Assembly (NCBI GenBank): GCA_025363455.1
Contig: JANYDW010000066.1
Location: forward strand, 1-64,000
Source of the DNA: Oleiharenicola sp.
GTDB taxonomy: Bacteria; Verrucomicrobiota; Verrucomicrobiia; Opitutales; Opitutaceae
DNA: 64,000 bases
Reading direction: 5' to 3'
This document shows positions 30,623 through 42,910 of this stretch, piece by piece (position 1 is the first letter of the stretch; each line of letters starts with the position of its first letter). The notes beneath the pieces are model-generated. The model had not been told where the DNA came from and made no database searches. It worked only from the letters and a program-made list of their open reading frames with translations. The translations under genes were made by a program, and so were the position numbers.

Positions 30623-32614
30623 TCAGGCAAAGGGACTCTGTGAGAGACTGGTGGCCGTACCATGGTCCAGGACCTCCCGGACGATGCGGGCGAGTGTCTT
30701 CGGTTGGTAGGGTTTTTGGAGGAAACAGAATTCGGTATTCGATTTAATGACGTCCCGCGCCTGCGCCGGGTTGTAGCCGCTGCTGAAGAGCACCCTTAGT
30801 CCGGGCTTTTCGGCCCGGAGCCGACCAGCGAGTTCATGGCCGGTAATCTCGTCGGGCATGACCAGGTCGGTCAGCAGCAGGCTGATCTTTTCGCGGTGCC
30901 ACTTCCAGGCATCCAACGCCTCGACCCCCGTTCCAGCCTCGAGCACCTTGTAGCCGTGCATTTCCAGGACGGTTCGGGCAAAGGCCCGGACGGACTCCTC
31001 ATCCTCCACCAGCAAAATGGTCTCCTTGCCGCCGGTGAGCATGTGGTGTTCGAAGGACGGGGTGGTGCGAGCGGACTCTGCCTCGGTGGCGACCGGGAAA
31101 AAAACCTGGAACAGCGTGCCCGTCCCGACCTCGCTCTCGACCTCGACCCAGCCCTGATGCTGCCGCGCGATGCCGAACACGGTGGCCAGCCCGAGACCCG
31201 TGCCCTTTCCCTCTTCCTTGGTGGTGAAGAAGGGCTCGAATATCCGGGGCAGGATCTCGGCCGGGATGCCACAGCCGGTATCGCGCACGCCCAGCACGGC
31301 GTAGGCGCCGGGTTTCGCATCGGAATGCTGCGCACAGTCGGCGGCGGCGACTTCGCGGGAGCCGGTGCTGAGGACGAGGCTGCCGCCCTTGGACATCGCA
31401 TCGCGGGCGTTCACGGCGAGGTTCATCATGATCTGCTCGACCATGCCGGCGTCCGCCATGATCCGGGGCAGCGGGCGCGCGAGGTCGACATCAAGCCGGA
31501 TGTTCTCGCCGATCATGCGTCGGAGCATCGAAGTCACATTGTCCACCACCTCGTTCAGGTCGAGCGATTGGTTGTGGGGGTAGCTTTTGCGGCTGAAAAT
31601 GAGCAGTTGCCGGGTGAGATTGGCCGCCCGGCCGCCGGCCACAAAGATGTGCTTGAGAGATTCCACGACATTTGGAGGCAGGACCTGATTGTCGAGGAGC
31701 AGGTTGCTGTAGCCGTTGATCACGGTGAGCATGTTGCTGAAATCATGGGCGATGCCGCCCGCCAGCTGGCCGATGGACTCCATTTTTTGGGCCTGTTGCA
31801 GCTGCTCTTCGAGGTGCTTGCGTTCGGTGACATCGTGCGCCACGCCCACCATGCGTTCCACCTCGCCGAGGGGGGAGCGGACCGGATAGCCTCGCTCCTC
31901 AATCCAGCGGCTGGTGCCGTCGGCCTGCTTGATGCGGTATTCCAAGCTGTAGGGAATGCCTTGGCCGAGCAGCCCCCGGAGGTGCACCAGCCCGGGCCGG
32001 TCTTCGGCCCAGACTGCCTCCAGCCAGCTTTCCGGCCGGGCATGGAGCTCGGCGAGGGGCCGGCCCCAGATCTGGGCGTAAGCGGGGCTGACGTAGTGGA
32101 TCTGCCGGCCGTCGGCCGAGGCGCTCCAGAACACATCGCGGATATTCTCCGCCATTTCGCGGAGCCGTTCCTCGTTTTCGCGCAGGGCCTGCTCGGCCTG
32201 CTGGCGGCCCAACCGGTCCCGGGTTTGCTCCAGGGCACGACGGATCGCGGGCCCGAGGAGGGCGAGGCGGGTTTTCAGCACGAAATCGGTGGCGCCGTCC
32301 CGGAGGATTTCTACGGCGCGTTCCTCACCAATGGTCCCGGAGACGAGAATTAAGGGGATGTCGGGCTGAAGTTCGCGTGCGAGCACCAGGGCGGACGCGC
32401 CGTCATAGCCGGGCAAGGTGTAATCGGACAGGATGAGATCGTAGTTTCCGCGGGCCAGGGCCGCCGCAAATTCCGCGCTGGTCGTCGCGCGCGTAAACAC
32501 GCTGGTCAGCCCCGCGGCTCCGACGGCATGCTCAACCAAGGCACAATCCTGCTGATTGTCCTCAAGATGCAAAATCCGGAGAGCGGCGAACCCGGCAGGG
32601 TAGTCGGTTTTCAT
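30623..32614 (-). CDS. Hybrid histidine kinase (REC-PAS-HisKA-HATPase-REC)
   Basis: N-terminal [70 protein letters not shown]-terminal [19 protein letters not shown]. Confidence 0.94.
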   Translation of the reverse strand: MKTDYPAGFAALRILHLEDNQQDCALVEHAVGAAGLTSVFTRATTSAEFAAALARGNYDLILSDYTLPGYDGASALVLARELQPDIPLILVSGTIGEERAVEILRDGATDFVLKTRLALLGPAIRRALEQTRDRLGRQQAEQALRENEERLREMAENIRDVFWSASADGRQIHYVSPAYAQIWGRPLAELHARPESWLEAVWAEDRPGLVHLRGLLGQGIPYSLEYRIKQADGTSRWIEERGYPVRSPLGEVERMVGVAHDVTERKHLEEQLQQAQKMESIGQLAGGIAHDFSNMLTVINGYSNLLLDNQVLPPNVVESLKHIFVAGGRAANLTRQLLIFSRKSYPHNQSLDLNEVVDNVTSMLRRMIGENIRLDVDLARPLPRIMADAGMVEQIMMNLAVNARDAMSKGGSLVLSTGSREVAAADCAQHSDAKPGAYAVLGVRDTGCGIPAEILPRIFEPFFTTKEEGKGTGLGLATVFGIARQHQGWVEVESEVGTGTLFQVFFPVATEAESARTTPSFEHHMLTGGKETILLVEDEESVRAFARTVLEMHGYKVLEAGTGVEALDAWKWHREKISLLLTDLVMPDEITGHELAGRLRAEKPGLRVLFSSGYNPAQARDVIKSNTEFCFLQKPYQPKTLARIVREVLDHGTATSLSQSPFA

Positions 32615-32733
32615 AGGGGTTACGCGCCGGGTGCCCGAAGGCCCCCGGAACGCAGGGTAGGCGGCCCGTTGCCTACTTGGCGTAGTTTAGGTAGAATACC
32701 GCCTATGTAAAGTCCTCCCTAAGCAGTTATAGT

Positions 32734-34005
32734 TCAGGTAAACACTCCACTACCGATGAGTTGCTCGCCGCGATAGAGGGCCATGATTTGGCCCGGGGCG
32801 AGAGCACGCTGAGGTTGGTCGAATTGGATTTGCGCGGCCTGAGGTAGGACGCGACCGCTAAGCGCGCCGCGAACGGGACCATTGGCTTCGGACAACGTTG
32901 GGTCCAGCGGTCCCGCCCTACCCAATTCTCTGGGGCCAGCCCCTTCGACGAGCTCAGGGCCGGCGAACCCGGCGACAGGTACGAATTCAATCGCCACACG
33001 CGGATCGCGGTAGCGCACGCGACATTCGAGACGCTGCGTAGTGGTGATGGGCTCGCCGATGAAGCTCAAGCTGTGTACGCGGCACCCGGTGGCCCATAGG
33101 CCGGGTGCGTTGGGCTGGTCAAAGGCGACGAGCAGGGCGTGGTCGCTGGTGCGCTTGCCGGTGACGACGTAGGCCTGGTGATCAGTGTTGGATGGGATGC
33201 GAATGCCCCGCCGCTGGCCGATGGTGTAGTAGTGCAGGCCGCGGTGCGCGCCCAGGATCTTCCCATCGGTTGCGCGGACGATCGGCCCGGGGTGCTCAGG
33301 CACATAGGCCTTGAGGAAGTCCGCCATCTTCACCTCGCCGATGAAACAGATGCCCTGGCTGTCCTTCTTGCGCGCGGTGGGGAGCTTCGCGTCGGCCGCG
33401 AGTTCGCGCAGCGCCGGTTTGGTGAGGTGGCCGATGGGAAAGAGGGCGTCGCGGAGTTGGGCCTGCGAGAGGAGGGCGAGGAAGTAGGACTGGTCCTTGT
33501 TTTTGTCCAAGCCTTCGAGAAGGGCGAATTGAGGTAGGGCGTGACCGCTGGGCGCGCCGCGAACGTTACCGTTGGCTTCGGACAACGGCGAGCCCGGTAG
33601 TTCCACCCGACCAGTTTCCACCCGTCGTGCATAGTGCCCCGTTGCCACGGCCGCGAAGCCCTCGGCCTTGGCGTACTGCGCGAACACGCCGAATTTCATC
33701 TCACGGTTGCACATCACGTCGGGGTTGGGCGTGAGACCGCGCTGGTAGCCGTCGAGCAGGTAATCCACGACCAGCCGGCGGTAGTCCGCCATGAGATTGA
33801 CGACCCGAAACTCGATGCCGAGGACTTCCGCAGTGGCCCGGGCGTCATCGATGTCCTGCATCCACGGGCAGTGGCCGAGCACGTTGTCCTCGTTAATCCA
33901 GTTCTTCATGTAGGCGCCGACCAGCTCGTGTCCCTGCTGCTGGAGCAGGAGAGCGGCGACGGAGCTGTCAACTCCGCCGGATAGGGCGACGAGGATGCGG
34001 GCCAT
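32734..34005 (-). CDS. mnmA: tRNA-specific 2-thiouridylase MnmA, with two in-frame repeat insertions
   Basis: [88 protein letters not shown]. Confidence 0.95.
   Translation of the reverse strand: MARILVALSGGVDSSVAALLLQQQGHELVGAYMKNWINEDNVLGHCPWMQDIDDARATAEVLGIEFRVVNLMADYRRLVVDYLLDGYQRGLTPNPDVMCNREMKFGVFAQYAKAEGFAAVATGHYARRVETGRVELPGSPLSEANGNVRGAPSGHALPQFALLEGLDKNKDQSYFLALLSQAQLRDALFPIGHLTKPALRELAADAKLPTARKKDSQGICFIGEVKMADFLKAYVPEHPGPIVRATDGKILGAHRGLHYYTIGQRRGIRIPSNTDHQAYVVTGKRTSDHALLVAFDQPNAPGLWATGCRVHSLSFIGEPITTTQRLECRVRYRDPRVAIEFVPVAGFAGPELVEGAGPRELGRAGPLDPTLSEANGPVRGALSGRVLPQAAQIQFDQPQRALAPGQIMALYRGEQLIGSGVFT
32844..32921. repeat. BIME-like repeat inside mnmA (in frame)
   Basis: GTAGGACGCGACCGCTAAGCGCGCC...GGTCCAGCGGTCCCGCCCTAC, 78 bp; encodes [27 protein letters not shown]. 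Confidence 0.85.
33534..33598. repeat. BIME-like repeat inside mnmA (second copy, partial)
   Basis: GTAGGGCGTGACCGCTGGGCGCGCCGCGAACGTTACCGTTGGCTTCGGACAACG; encodes [19 protein letters not shown], matching the first insertion. Confidence 0.8.
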
Positions 34006-34160
34006 GGGGGAGATTGAGGCAGAGGTTGGTCACAAAAAACACAAAAAACACAAAACCAGAACCGGTGACCGCGACGGAGCAGCGGTGGTAACACCGCCGG
34101 CCAGCCCTCGGATGACGGCGGCTCCGTGCTGGGAGATGCTTCCGCCACACTTCGCTTGCG

Positions 34161-36677
34161 GTGGCGCGGCAATTGCTGGAGTATCACAGCCTGCTTTTTG
34201 TCGTGTCCTCCCGCGCCCCTTTCAACCCCGAGCAAGCCCAACGCATCGCCCGCGCCTGGCTGATCTCCGCCTCCACCGGGATTATTGAGATGGGGGCGGA
34301 TTGGACCGCTGAGTCGCTACCGCTGCTGGCGCCCGGGGACAAGGCCTTTGAATTCACCGACCTGAGCCCGGCGGCACCGTCGCTATATGCTGACGAGGCG
34401 GCCTACTACGTGGACGAGTTGGGGTCGCTGGTGTTCATGTTGGATCCGGCGGAGCACAGCTGGGTGGATTTCAGCGTGATGCCGATCTACGTGGCGGGGG
34501 ACTTCAACGGCTGGCAGGAGGCGGTCGGCCAGCCGGGATGGATGATGGTGGCGGGCGAATTGAACGGGCGTCCGGTGCTCCTGCTGCGCAAGCCCGCCGC
34601 GCCGTTGCTGACGGATCCGCCGCAGCAGTTCAAGTTCGTGACCGGCGACAACCGCTGGATCGACCTGCCCCGTGATGCAACCAACCTGGTGGCCGACCCC
34701 CGGGGCCGCATCAACCGCGCCATCTTCCGCGACCGGACGGGCCGCAATCTCTTCCAGTTTACCACGACCGCGCCGGCGCTGCTCAACCAGACGTACTCGG
34801 TGGTCCACATGCGCGACGGCCGCGAAGCGCCCAAGACGCGGGTGCGGCTCGGCAAATTTTTCCATGAGATGCGGAGCGACCTGCCGCTCGGTGCGCTGAT
34901 CGGGCGCGGCGAAACTACCTTCCGGATCTTTGCGCCGCGGGCGAAGCACGTCCGCTTGTTCCTCTGTGAGAAACTGGAGGAGATGGGCTCGGCTTACGGC
35001 TACGAGTTGGACCGGAAAGTGGAGGAGGGCGGTTGGCAGGGCGTCTGGGAGGCGTACCTTAACCGCAACCTGCACGGCTGGTACTACTGGTATTCGGTCA
35101 GCGGCCCCCATGACGTGTTCGGTCATTTCCACCCGGGGCAGAAGATCCTGGATCCTTACGCCCGGGCGACGGTCGGGCGCGAGGGGCCGGGCATCGTACT
35201 CGACCCGGCGTGGGTGGGGCTGGCCGACCGGAAATTCGCCACGCCCGCCTGGCAGGACCTCGTGATGGTCGAGGCGCATGTGCGCGACCTCACGGCGCTC
35301 AGCCCGCTCCCGCTCAGCCCCGATGAGCGGCTGGGATTCATCGGGCTCCGGAAATGGGTGGAGAGTCCCGATTTCTATCTGAAGAAACTCGGGGTGAACT
35401 GCGTGGAGCTGCAGCCCGTGCACGAGGCCGACGGGCAGACGCGCGCGGAATACCACTGGGGATACATGACGACGAACTTCTTTGCCCCCTCCAGCGCCTA
35501 CGGCCTCGACGCCGCGCGGGCTTCGCAGGTCAAGGAACTGCAGGAGCTGGTGGCAGCGTTCCACGGGCAGGGCATGGCCGTCGTCATCGACGTGGTCTAC
35601 AACCATGTGGGCGAGCCGGCGCACCTGATGTTCGTCGACAAGCTTTATTACTTCGAGCTCGGCGACGACGGCAGCCTGGCCAACTGGAGCGGCTGCGGCA
35701 ACGACCTGCGCTGCCGCTCGGCGATGGCGAAGCGCCTGATCATCGACAGTCTGGTGCAGCTGATCGAGGTCTATGGTGTGGACGGCTTCCGCTTCGACCT
35801 GGCCGAGCTGATCGGGGTGGAGGTGCTCCGCGAAATCGAAACGGCCGTGAAGCGGGTGAAGCCCGACGTGATCCTGATCGCCGAGCCCTGGAGTTTCCGC
35901 GGGCACATCGCGGCGGCGCTGCGCCCGACCGGCTATGCGTCGTGGAATGACAATTACCGGAATTTCCTGCGGGACTACGTCCATGGGCGGGGCGGGGCGG
36001 ACTCGTTGGAATATTTTCTCAAGGGTTCGCCATGGCACTTCGCCTATTGGCCGGCGCAAACGGTCAATTATACCGAGTCGCACGACGATCGCACCTGGAT
36101 CGACAACATCACGGAGAACGCGAATCACAACGGCTCCCACCCGACGCAGAATGACCGGCAGCGGACTCACCTGATGGCGGCGATCCTGCTGGCCTCGGTG
36201 GGCATCCCGCTGCTCGCCGAAGGACAGGATTTCCTGCGCAGCAAGCAAGGGGTCAACAACACCTACCGGCGCGGCGACCTCAACGCCCTCGATTACCGGC
36301 GGCTCGCGCGCTACCCGGCCACGCATAAGTATTTTGCCGATTGGATCGCGTTCCGGCGTTCGGCCCGCGGTCACCTGCTGCGGCAATGGTCCCGGCCGTC
36401 GGAAGGATTTTTCCAGTGTTTTGCGGTGCCCGGACAACCGGCCATGGTCGCGGTGTACAACGCCGACGGCAGCCAGGGCCTTGGGCGGCTCATGTTTGCC
36501 GTCAATCCGCATGTCGACGACACGACGATTCCGCTCGGGGAGTTCGCCGCCCTGGGCTGGGAGCTGCTGGCCGACCATGAGTGCTTCTACCCCGAGAGCC
36601 GGCCCGCGCCCTCGCAATTGTCTCCGGCGGGGATCTTTATCCCGGGCCTGGGGTGCAGTCTGTGGATAGCCGGCTGA
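34161..36677 (+). CDS. Pullulanase-like alpha-glucosidase (CBM48 + GH13)
   Basis: FRIFAPRAKHVRLFL (CBM48-like), VVIDVVYNHVGE, VDGFRFDLAELIG, LIAEPWSF, VNYTESHDDRTWIDNI, GIPLLAEGQDFLRSKQGVNNTYRRGD. Confidence 0.9.
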   Translation: MARQLLEYHSLLFVVSSRAPFNPEQAQRIARAWLISASTGIIEMGADWTAESLPLLAPGDKAFEFTDLSPAAPSLYADEAAYYVDELGSLVFMLDPAEHSWVDFSVMPIYVAGDFNGWQEAVGQPGWMMVAGELNGRPVLLLRKPAAPLLTDPPQQFKFVTGDNRWIDLPRDATNLVADPRGRINRAIFRDRTGRNLFQFTTTAPALLNQTYSVVHMRDGREAPKTRVRLGKFFHEMRSDLPLGALIGRGETTFRIFAPRAKHVRLFLCEKLEEMGSAYGYELDRKVEEGGWQGVWEAYLNRNLHGWYYWYSVSGPHDVFGHFHPGQKILDPYARATVGREGPGIVLDPAWVGLADRKFATPAWQDLVMVEAHVRDLTALSPLPLSPDERLGFIGLRKWVESPDFYLKKLGVNCVELQPVHEADGQTRAEYHWGYMTTNFFAPSSAYGLDAARASQVKELQELVAAFHGQGMAVVIDVVYNHVGEPAHLMFVDKLYYFELGDDGSLANWSGCGNDLRCRSAMAKRLIIDSLVQLIEVYGVDGFRFDLAELIGVEVLREIETAVKRVKPDVILIAEPWSFRGHIAAALRPTGYASWNDNYRNFLRDYVHGRGGADSLEYFLKGSPWHFAYWPAQTVNYTESHDDRTWIDNITENANHNGSHPTQNDRQRTHLMAAILLASVGIPLLAEGQDFLRSKQGVNNTYRRGDLNALDYRRLARYPATHKYFADWIAFRRSARGHLLRQWSRPSEGFFQCFAVPGQPAMVAVYNADGSQGLGRLMFAVNPHVDDTTIPLGEFAALGWELLADHECFYPESRPAPSQLSPAGIFIPGLGCSLWIAG

Positions 36678-36690
36678 GCTGGCGAAGTGA

Positions 36691-36770
36691 CAAGTATCAA
36701 GCGCCAAGGAGCAAGGTTGGGTCCCGGGGGTTGCGTCCTTGTCCCGGGTCCCTTGATAATTAATACTTAC
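36691..36770. repeat. 7-bp-period degenerate inverted array (CAAG phase)
   Basis: CAAG at 36691, 36698, 36705, 36712; CTTG/CTTA at 36738, 36752, 36766 on the return arm. Confidence 0.7.
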
Positions 36771-36847
36771 CTCGACCATAGAGACCGGGGATCACTGTTT
36801 ATTACGCAAATAATGCCCACTGCTGCGCGGATAACGGCACAATTTGA

Positions 36848-37966
<1,119 letters not shown>

Positions 37967-37984
37967 GTCGCGTCCGACTCAAAG

Positions 37985-38091
37985 CGAAAGGCTGAAAGGC
38001 TGAAGGACTGAATGGCTGAACCAACAGCGCAGTCCTTCAACTTTCAGCCTTCTTCATTTCAGCCCTTCAGCTATTCAGTCCTTCAGCCTTT
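37985..38091. repeat. 8-bp-period inverted array between gap and pgk
   Basis: CTG at 37992, 38000, 38008, 38016 (AAAGGCTG units); TCAG at 38059, 38067, 38075, 38083 (TTCAGYCC units). Confidence 0.8.
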
Positions 38092-39333
<1,242 letters not shown>

Positions 39334-39340
39334 CGGTCTC

Positions 39341-39429
39341 AGTAGCGAGGAGTGAGCATCGCGTAGCGGGCATCCCGATTCTCCGGCTGAAATTCTACTC
39401 GCTACCCACTACCCGCTACTCACTACTTC
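39341..39429. repeat. 7-bp-period inverted array between pgk and tpiA
   Basis: AGTAGCG AGGAGTG AGCATCG CGTAGCG GGCATCC (39341-39375) against CTACTCG CTACCCA CTACCCG CTACTCA CTACTTC (39395-39429). Confidence 0.85.
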
Positions 39430-39437
39430 TTAATATC

Positions 39438-40208
39438 ATGACCCTCCGCAGAAAAGTAATCGCCGGTAACTGGAAGATGAACAAGACGGCCGCCGAGGGC
39501 GTCGCGCTCACCAAGGACATCGTGGCCGAGATCGGCCGCGAGGCCACGGTGGACATCGTACTGTGCCCGCCGTTTACCGCGCTCGAAAGCGTGGGCCGGA
39601 CCCTGGAAGGCCAGAGCATCAAGCTCGGCGCGCAGAACATGCACCCGGAGAAGGGTGGCGCCTTCACGGGCGAGGTCTCCGCCGAGATGCTACGTGACCT
39701 CTTCGTCTCGCATGTCATCCTCGGCCACAGCGAACGCCGCACTTATTTCGCCGAGACCGACGCCTTCATCAACAAGAAGGTTGTGATCGCACTGTTCCAT
39801 CAGCTGAAGCCCATCCTATGCGTCGGCGAGACCCTCGCCGAGCGGGAGGCCGGCTCGACGCTGGCAGTCGTGCAGCGCCACGTCGAGGGCGGTCTCGCGG
39901 GCGTCACCGTCGAGCAGATCACCAGCGTCATCATCGCCTACGAACCCGTGTGGGCCATCGGCACCGGCAAGGTGGCCACGACGGCCCAGGCGCAGGAGGT
40001 GCATGCGTTTATCCGTGACTTGCTGACCAAGCTCTACGGCGCGCCGCTCGCGCAGAAGGTTCGTATCCTTTACGGCGGCTCCATGAAGCCGTCCAACGCC
40101 GCCGAGCTGCTCAGTCAGAAGGACATTGACGGCGGTCTGATCGGCGGCGCCTCACTCGAGGCCCGTTCGTTCATCGACCTGGTCAAGGCGGCAGACGCGG
40201 CGAGCTGA
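39438..40208 (+). CDS. tpiA: Triosephosphate isomerase
   Basis: RKVIAGNWKMNKTAAEG; HVILGHSERRTYFAETD; VIAYEPVWAIGTGKVAT; ILYGGSMKPSNAAELL. Confidence 0.97.
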   Translation: MTLRRKVIAGNWKMNKTAAEGVALTKDIVAEIGREATVDIVLCPPFTALESVGRTLEGQSIKLGAQNMHPEKGGAFTGEVSAEMLRDLFVSHVILGHSERRTYFAETDAFINKKVVIALFHQLKPILCVGETLAEREAGSTLAVVQRHVEGGLAGVTVEQITSVIIAYEPVWAIGTGKVATTAQAQEVHAFIRDLLTKLYGAPLAQKVRILYGGSMKPSNAAELLSQKDIDGGLIGGASLEARSFIDLVKAADAAS

Positions 40209-40227
40209 GCTGGGTTCCGTACTAAAA

Positions 40228-40298
40228 GGTGGAACCCGGCCTCCGGACGGGTTTGGTTGAACTGCTCGGAAAACGCGTCCAGAGGCCACGTTCCACCT
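40228..40298. repeat. GTGGAACCCGGCCTCCGGACGGGTTT...AACGCGTCCAGAGGCCACGTTCCAC palindrome
   Basis: Family recurs at 44924-44998, 47002-47073, 50048-50115, 60370-60430. Confidence 0.85.
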
Positions 40299-40320
40299 AA
40301 GTCAGCTGCTTAGATATGGC

Positions 40321-40818
40321 TTAGGTCGTGCGCGTTTCGAATTGCTCCAGCATTTCGCGGGTCGAGGGCGGCAGGTCGGCGCCATCGAGGATGGCCAGCA
40401 GGTCGCGGACGTGGGTTCGTACGGGCGCGGCATCAGCCGGCGACTCCAGCGCAACCGACAGGGCGATGTAGAGGGCAAGCAGGCGGGCGCCGAGGGCGAG
40501 ATCGGTGCTGCCGCGATACGCATAGAGTTCCGCCGTGTGCTGCAACAGCGTGGCGTAGGTCAGGCAGCGTGCCTGCCCGGCGGACTTCGCTTCCCCGGAC
40601 TGCAGCGCGGCCAGTTGCTCGTCGGCGGACAGCCCCAGGAATTTCGCGGCGGGCATGCCGAAGTTTTTCTCCTGCAGGTGCAGCGCGAGCAGGAGGGTTT
40701 CGTTCAGGTCCGTCTTGTCTTCCTCGCCCAGGGTTTTTCCCTTGCGCCGCAGGCGTGCGATCAGGCGGCCGATCGTTTCGATGTGCCGAAGGATGTAATC
40801 TTGCTGTTGGGAGGGCAT
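40321..40818 (-). CDS. Hypothetical helical protein
   Basis: MPSQQQDYILRHIETIGRLIARLRRKGKTLGEEDKTDLNETLLLALHLQEKNFGM...; no family assigned. Confidence 0.65.
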   Translation of the reverse strand: MPSQQQDYILRHIETIGRLIARLRRKGKTLGEEDKTDLNETLLLALHLQEKNFGMPAAKFLGLSADEQLAALQSGEAKSAGQARCLTYATLLQHTAELYAYRGSTDLALGARLLALYIALSVALESPADAAPVRTHVRDLLAILDGADLPPSTREMLEQFETRTT

Positions 40819-40852
40819 GGTGACGCTAACGATCCGCAGGATTGTTCGAAGT

Positions 40853-40929
40853 GTAGGAGCCTGCTTGCAGGCGATCCGGTGCGCCCGCCGCCGGACTGCG
40901 CTCTGCATCGCCTGCAAGCAGGCTCCTAC
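40853..40929. repeat. BIME-like palindrome (GTAGGAGCCTGCTTGCAGGCGAT...ATCGCCTGCAAGCAGGCTCCTAC)
   Basis: Copies at 42803-42879 and 62609-62685; partial at about 13397-13457. Confidence 0.9.
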
Positions 40930-40956
40930 AAAAGGCCGTCGAGATGGCGGGCATGG

Positions 40957-42774
40957 CTATTTGGCCTTGAGGATTTCATCGATGGCCGACTGCGAAACCG
41001 GGTGGTACGTAGGGCGCGCTTGGGCGTAAATCCGCCGCGCCAAGTCGAGGTTCGCCGGGGTCTTGGCCATTTCGGTATAGAGTTGCTTGAGGAATTTCCG
41101 GCGGCCCTGCGCGGTAAGGAATCTCTCGAGGGCGGGATAGGCTGGACGATAGTCCTCCTGGATGGATTTGAACAACCAGGCGGCGAGAATCTCGCTGTTA
41201 CCGCTGGCAGAGAAATGGAAGGCGTCTTCGAGCGCCGCCATCCGTTCCTGACCCAGACTCGGCATCGAGCGAATGAAGTGCAGCCGCTCCTGGGTCGACC
41301 ACGGTCCGATGGCGATGGTGGTGGCGGGTGATCCGCCGGCGAAACGTTTGGCTTCCGCCTCCACGCTCGCGAACGCCGTCGAGCGCGGCACAGGGCAATT
41401 GGTTGGAAAGCCCGGGCCATGGAGCCATGCCTCGATGCCGGCGTTGGCGGCGACATCCGGTAGTTTGGCTTTCAGGATTTCGACGAAATGCGCGGTCGTC
41501 ATCGACTTGAAGGCGTTTGCGTCGAAGTACTCGCGCAGGAACCAGTCCCAGCGCTCTCGCCCGGCGGTTTCCTCGAGCAGCCGCAGGAACAAGGAGCCTT
41601 TCCAATAGACGTTCTCGGGCGCGTCGTCCGGGTCCCGCCCGGCCAGCTCGAGGTAGAGCGCCTGGTCGGCTGCGGGGAGAGTTGCCATCAACTCCTTCGC
41701 TTTGTTCTTATCCAGCAGCCAGAACATCTCCGAGCGTGCGTGGCCATAAAGCTCCTCGGTGATCCGTTGCTGGAAATAATTGGTGAAGCCCTCATTGAGC
41801 CAGAAGTCGTTCCAAGTGGCGTTGGTGACGAGGTTGCCGCTCCAGGAGTGCGCCAATTCATGGGCGATCAGGTCGGCGAGAGATTTGTCGCCGGCAAGAA
41901 TGGTCGGCGTCACGAAGGTCAGGCGCGGGTTTTCCATACCGCCGTAGGGAAAACTCGGCGGCAGCACCAGCAGGTCGTAGCGACCCCAGCGATAGGGGCC
42001 GTAGAGTTTCTCGGCGGCGGCGATCATGCGCGGCGTGTCCTCGAACTCGTGGGCCGCAGCCGGGAGCGTAACCGGTTCGGCATAGACGCCACTGCGTCCA
42101 TCGAAGCCGCGGAAAGCCAGGTCGCCCACGGCGATGGCCATCAGGTACGACGGCACCGGTTGCGGCATGTGGAAATGGTAGACGCCGTCGGGGGATTTTT
42201 TCTGCGGATTCTCCGCGCTCATCAGGGCGAGCAGTTCCTGGGGGACGTGCAACGTGGCATCGTAGGTGAATCGCACCGAAGGCGAGTCCTGGAGGGGCAC
42301 CCAGGTGCGCGCGAGAATCGACTCGGATTGGGAGAGCAAGAACGGGTGCACCTTGCCCGCAGTCATCGCGGGTTCCAGCCACTGCAGGGCCCTGGCGCCG
42401 GGACTGGTGGCGTAGTCGATGGCGACCTCGGTGGTGTCGGCGGCCAGCGTCACCTCGAGCGCCTGGCCGAGGAGGGGATCGGTGGCTTGGAGTTTCCAAG
42501 CGGCCACGGCGCCACCGGGCCGGAGCGTGATGCGGGTGATTGTCAGGTCCTGCGTATCGAGCGTGAGGGTTGTCGCCCCGGGCTGTTCGCGCCGCAGCCG
42601 CAGCGTAGCCGTGCCGGTCAGTTGTTTCTTCGTGAAATCGACGTTCAGGTCGAGCGTGAGGTGTTCAACCCGGATGGCCTCGGGCCGCGCATAGGAATGG
42701 GGATCCTTGATGGGCGCGGCGCAGCCGGCGGCTATTAGAGACAAACAGGTGAAGAGATACTTCAGGGAACGCAT
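40957..42774 (-). CDS. M1-family metallopeptidase (leukotriene A4 hydrolase/aminopeptidase-like), lipoprotein
   Basis: LIAAGCAAP lipobox; FPYGGMENPRLTFVTPTIL; DLIAHELAHSWSGNLVTNATWNDFWLNEGFTNYFQQRI (HEXXHx18E). Confidence 0.93.
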   Translation of the reverse strand: MRSLKYLFTCLSLIAAGCAAPIKDPHSYARPEAIRVEHLTLDLNVDFTKKQLTGTATLRLRREQPGATTLTLDTQDLTITRITLRPGGAVAAWKLQATDPLLGQALEVTLAADTTEVAIDYATSPGARALQWLEPAMTAGKVHPFLLSQSESILARTWVPLQDSPSVRFTYDATLHVPQELLALMSAENPQKKSPDGVYHFHMPQPVPSYLMAIAVGDLAFRGFDGRSGVYAEPVTLPAAAHEFEDTPRMIAAAEKLYGPYRWGRYDLLVLPPSFPYGGMENPRLTFVTPTILAGDKSLADLIAHELAHSWSGNLVTNATWNDFWLNEGFTNYFQQRITEELYGHARSEMFWLLDKNKAKELMATLPAADQALYLELAGRDPDDAPENVYWKGSLFLRLLEETAGRERWDWFLREYFDANAFKSMTTAHFVEILKAKLPDVAANAGIEAWLHGPGFPTNCPVPRSTAFASVEAEAKRFAGGSPATTIAIGPWSTQERLHFIRSMPSLGQERMAALEDAFHFSASGNSEILAAWLFKSIQEDYRPAYPALERFLTAQGRRKFLKQLYTEMAKTPANLDLARRIYAQARPTYHPVSQSAIDEILKAK

Positions 42775-42802
42775 GGGAAAAAAGGAGGCTTGGCTCGGGT
42801 TT

Positions 42803-42879
42803 GTAGGAGCTTGTTTACAAGCGATACAGAACGTTGTTAGTCGGCGGGGATCTCGAATCGCCTGTACACAGGCTCCTAC
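42803..42879. repeat. BIME-like palindrome (GTAGGAGCYTG family)
   Basis: GTAGGAGCTTGTTTACAAGCGAT...ATCGCCTGTACACAGGCTCCTAC; compensatory stem variation. Confidence 0.85.
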
Positions 42880-42910
42880 ATTTTTTCAAACGAACTTATC
42901 TGACAGGACA

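Noticed and set aside
30836-32353. 505-aa + strand ORF
   Set aside because: Antisense shadow of the second hybrid kinase.
34383-36779. 798-aa - strand ORF
   Set aside because: Antisense shadow of the GH13 enzyme.
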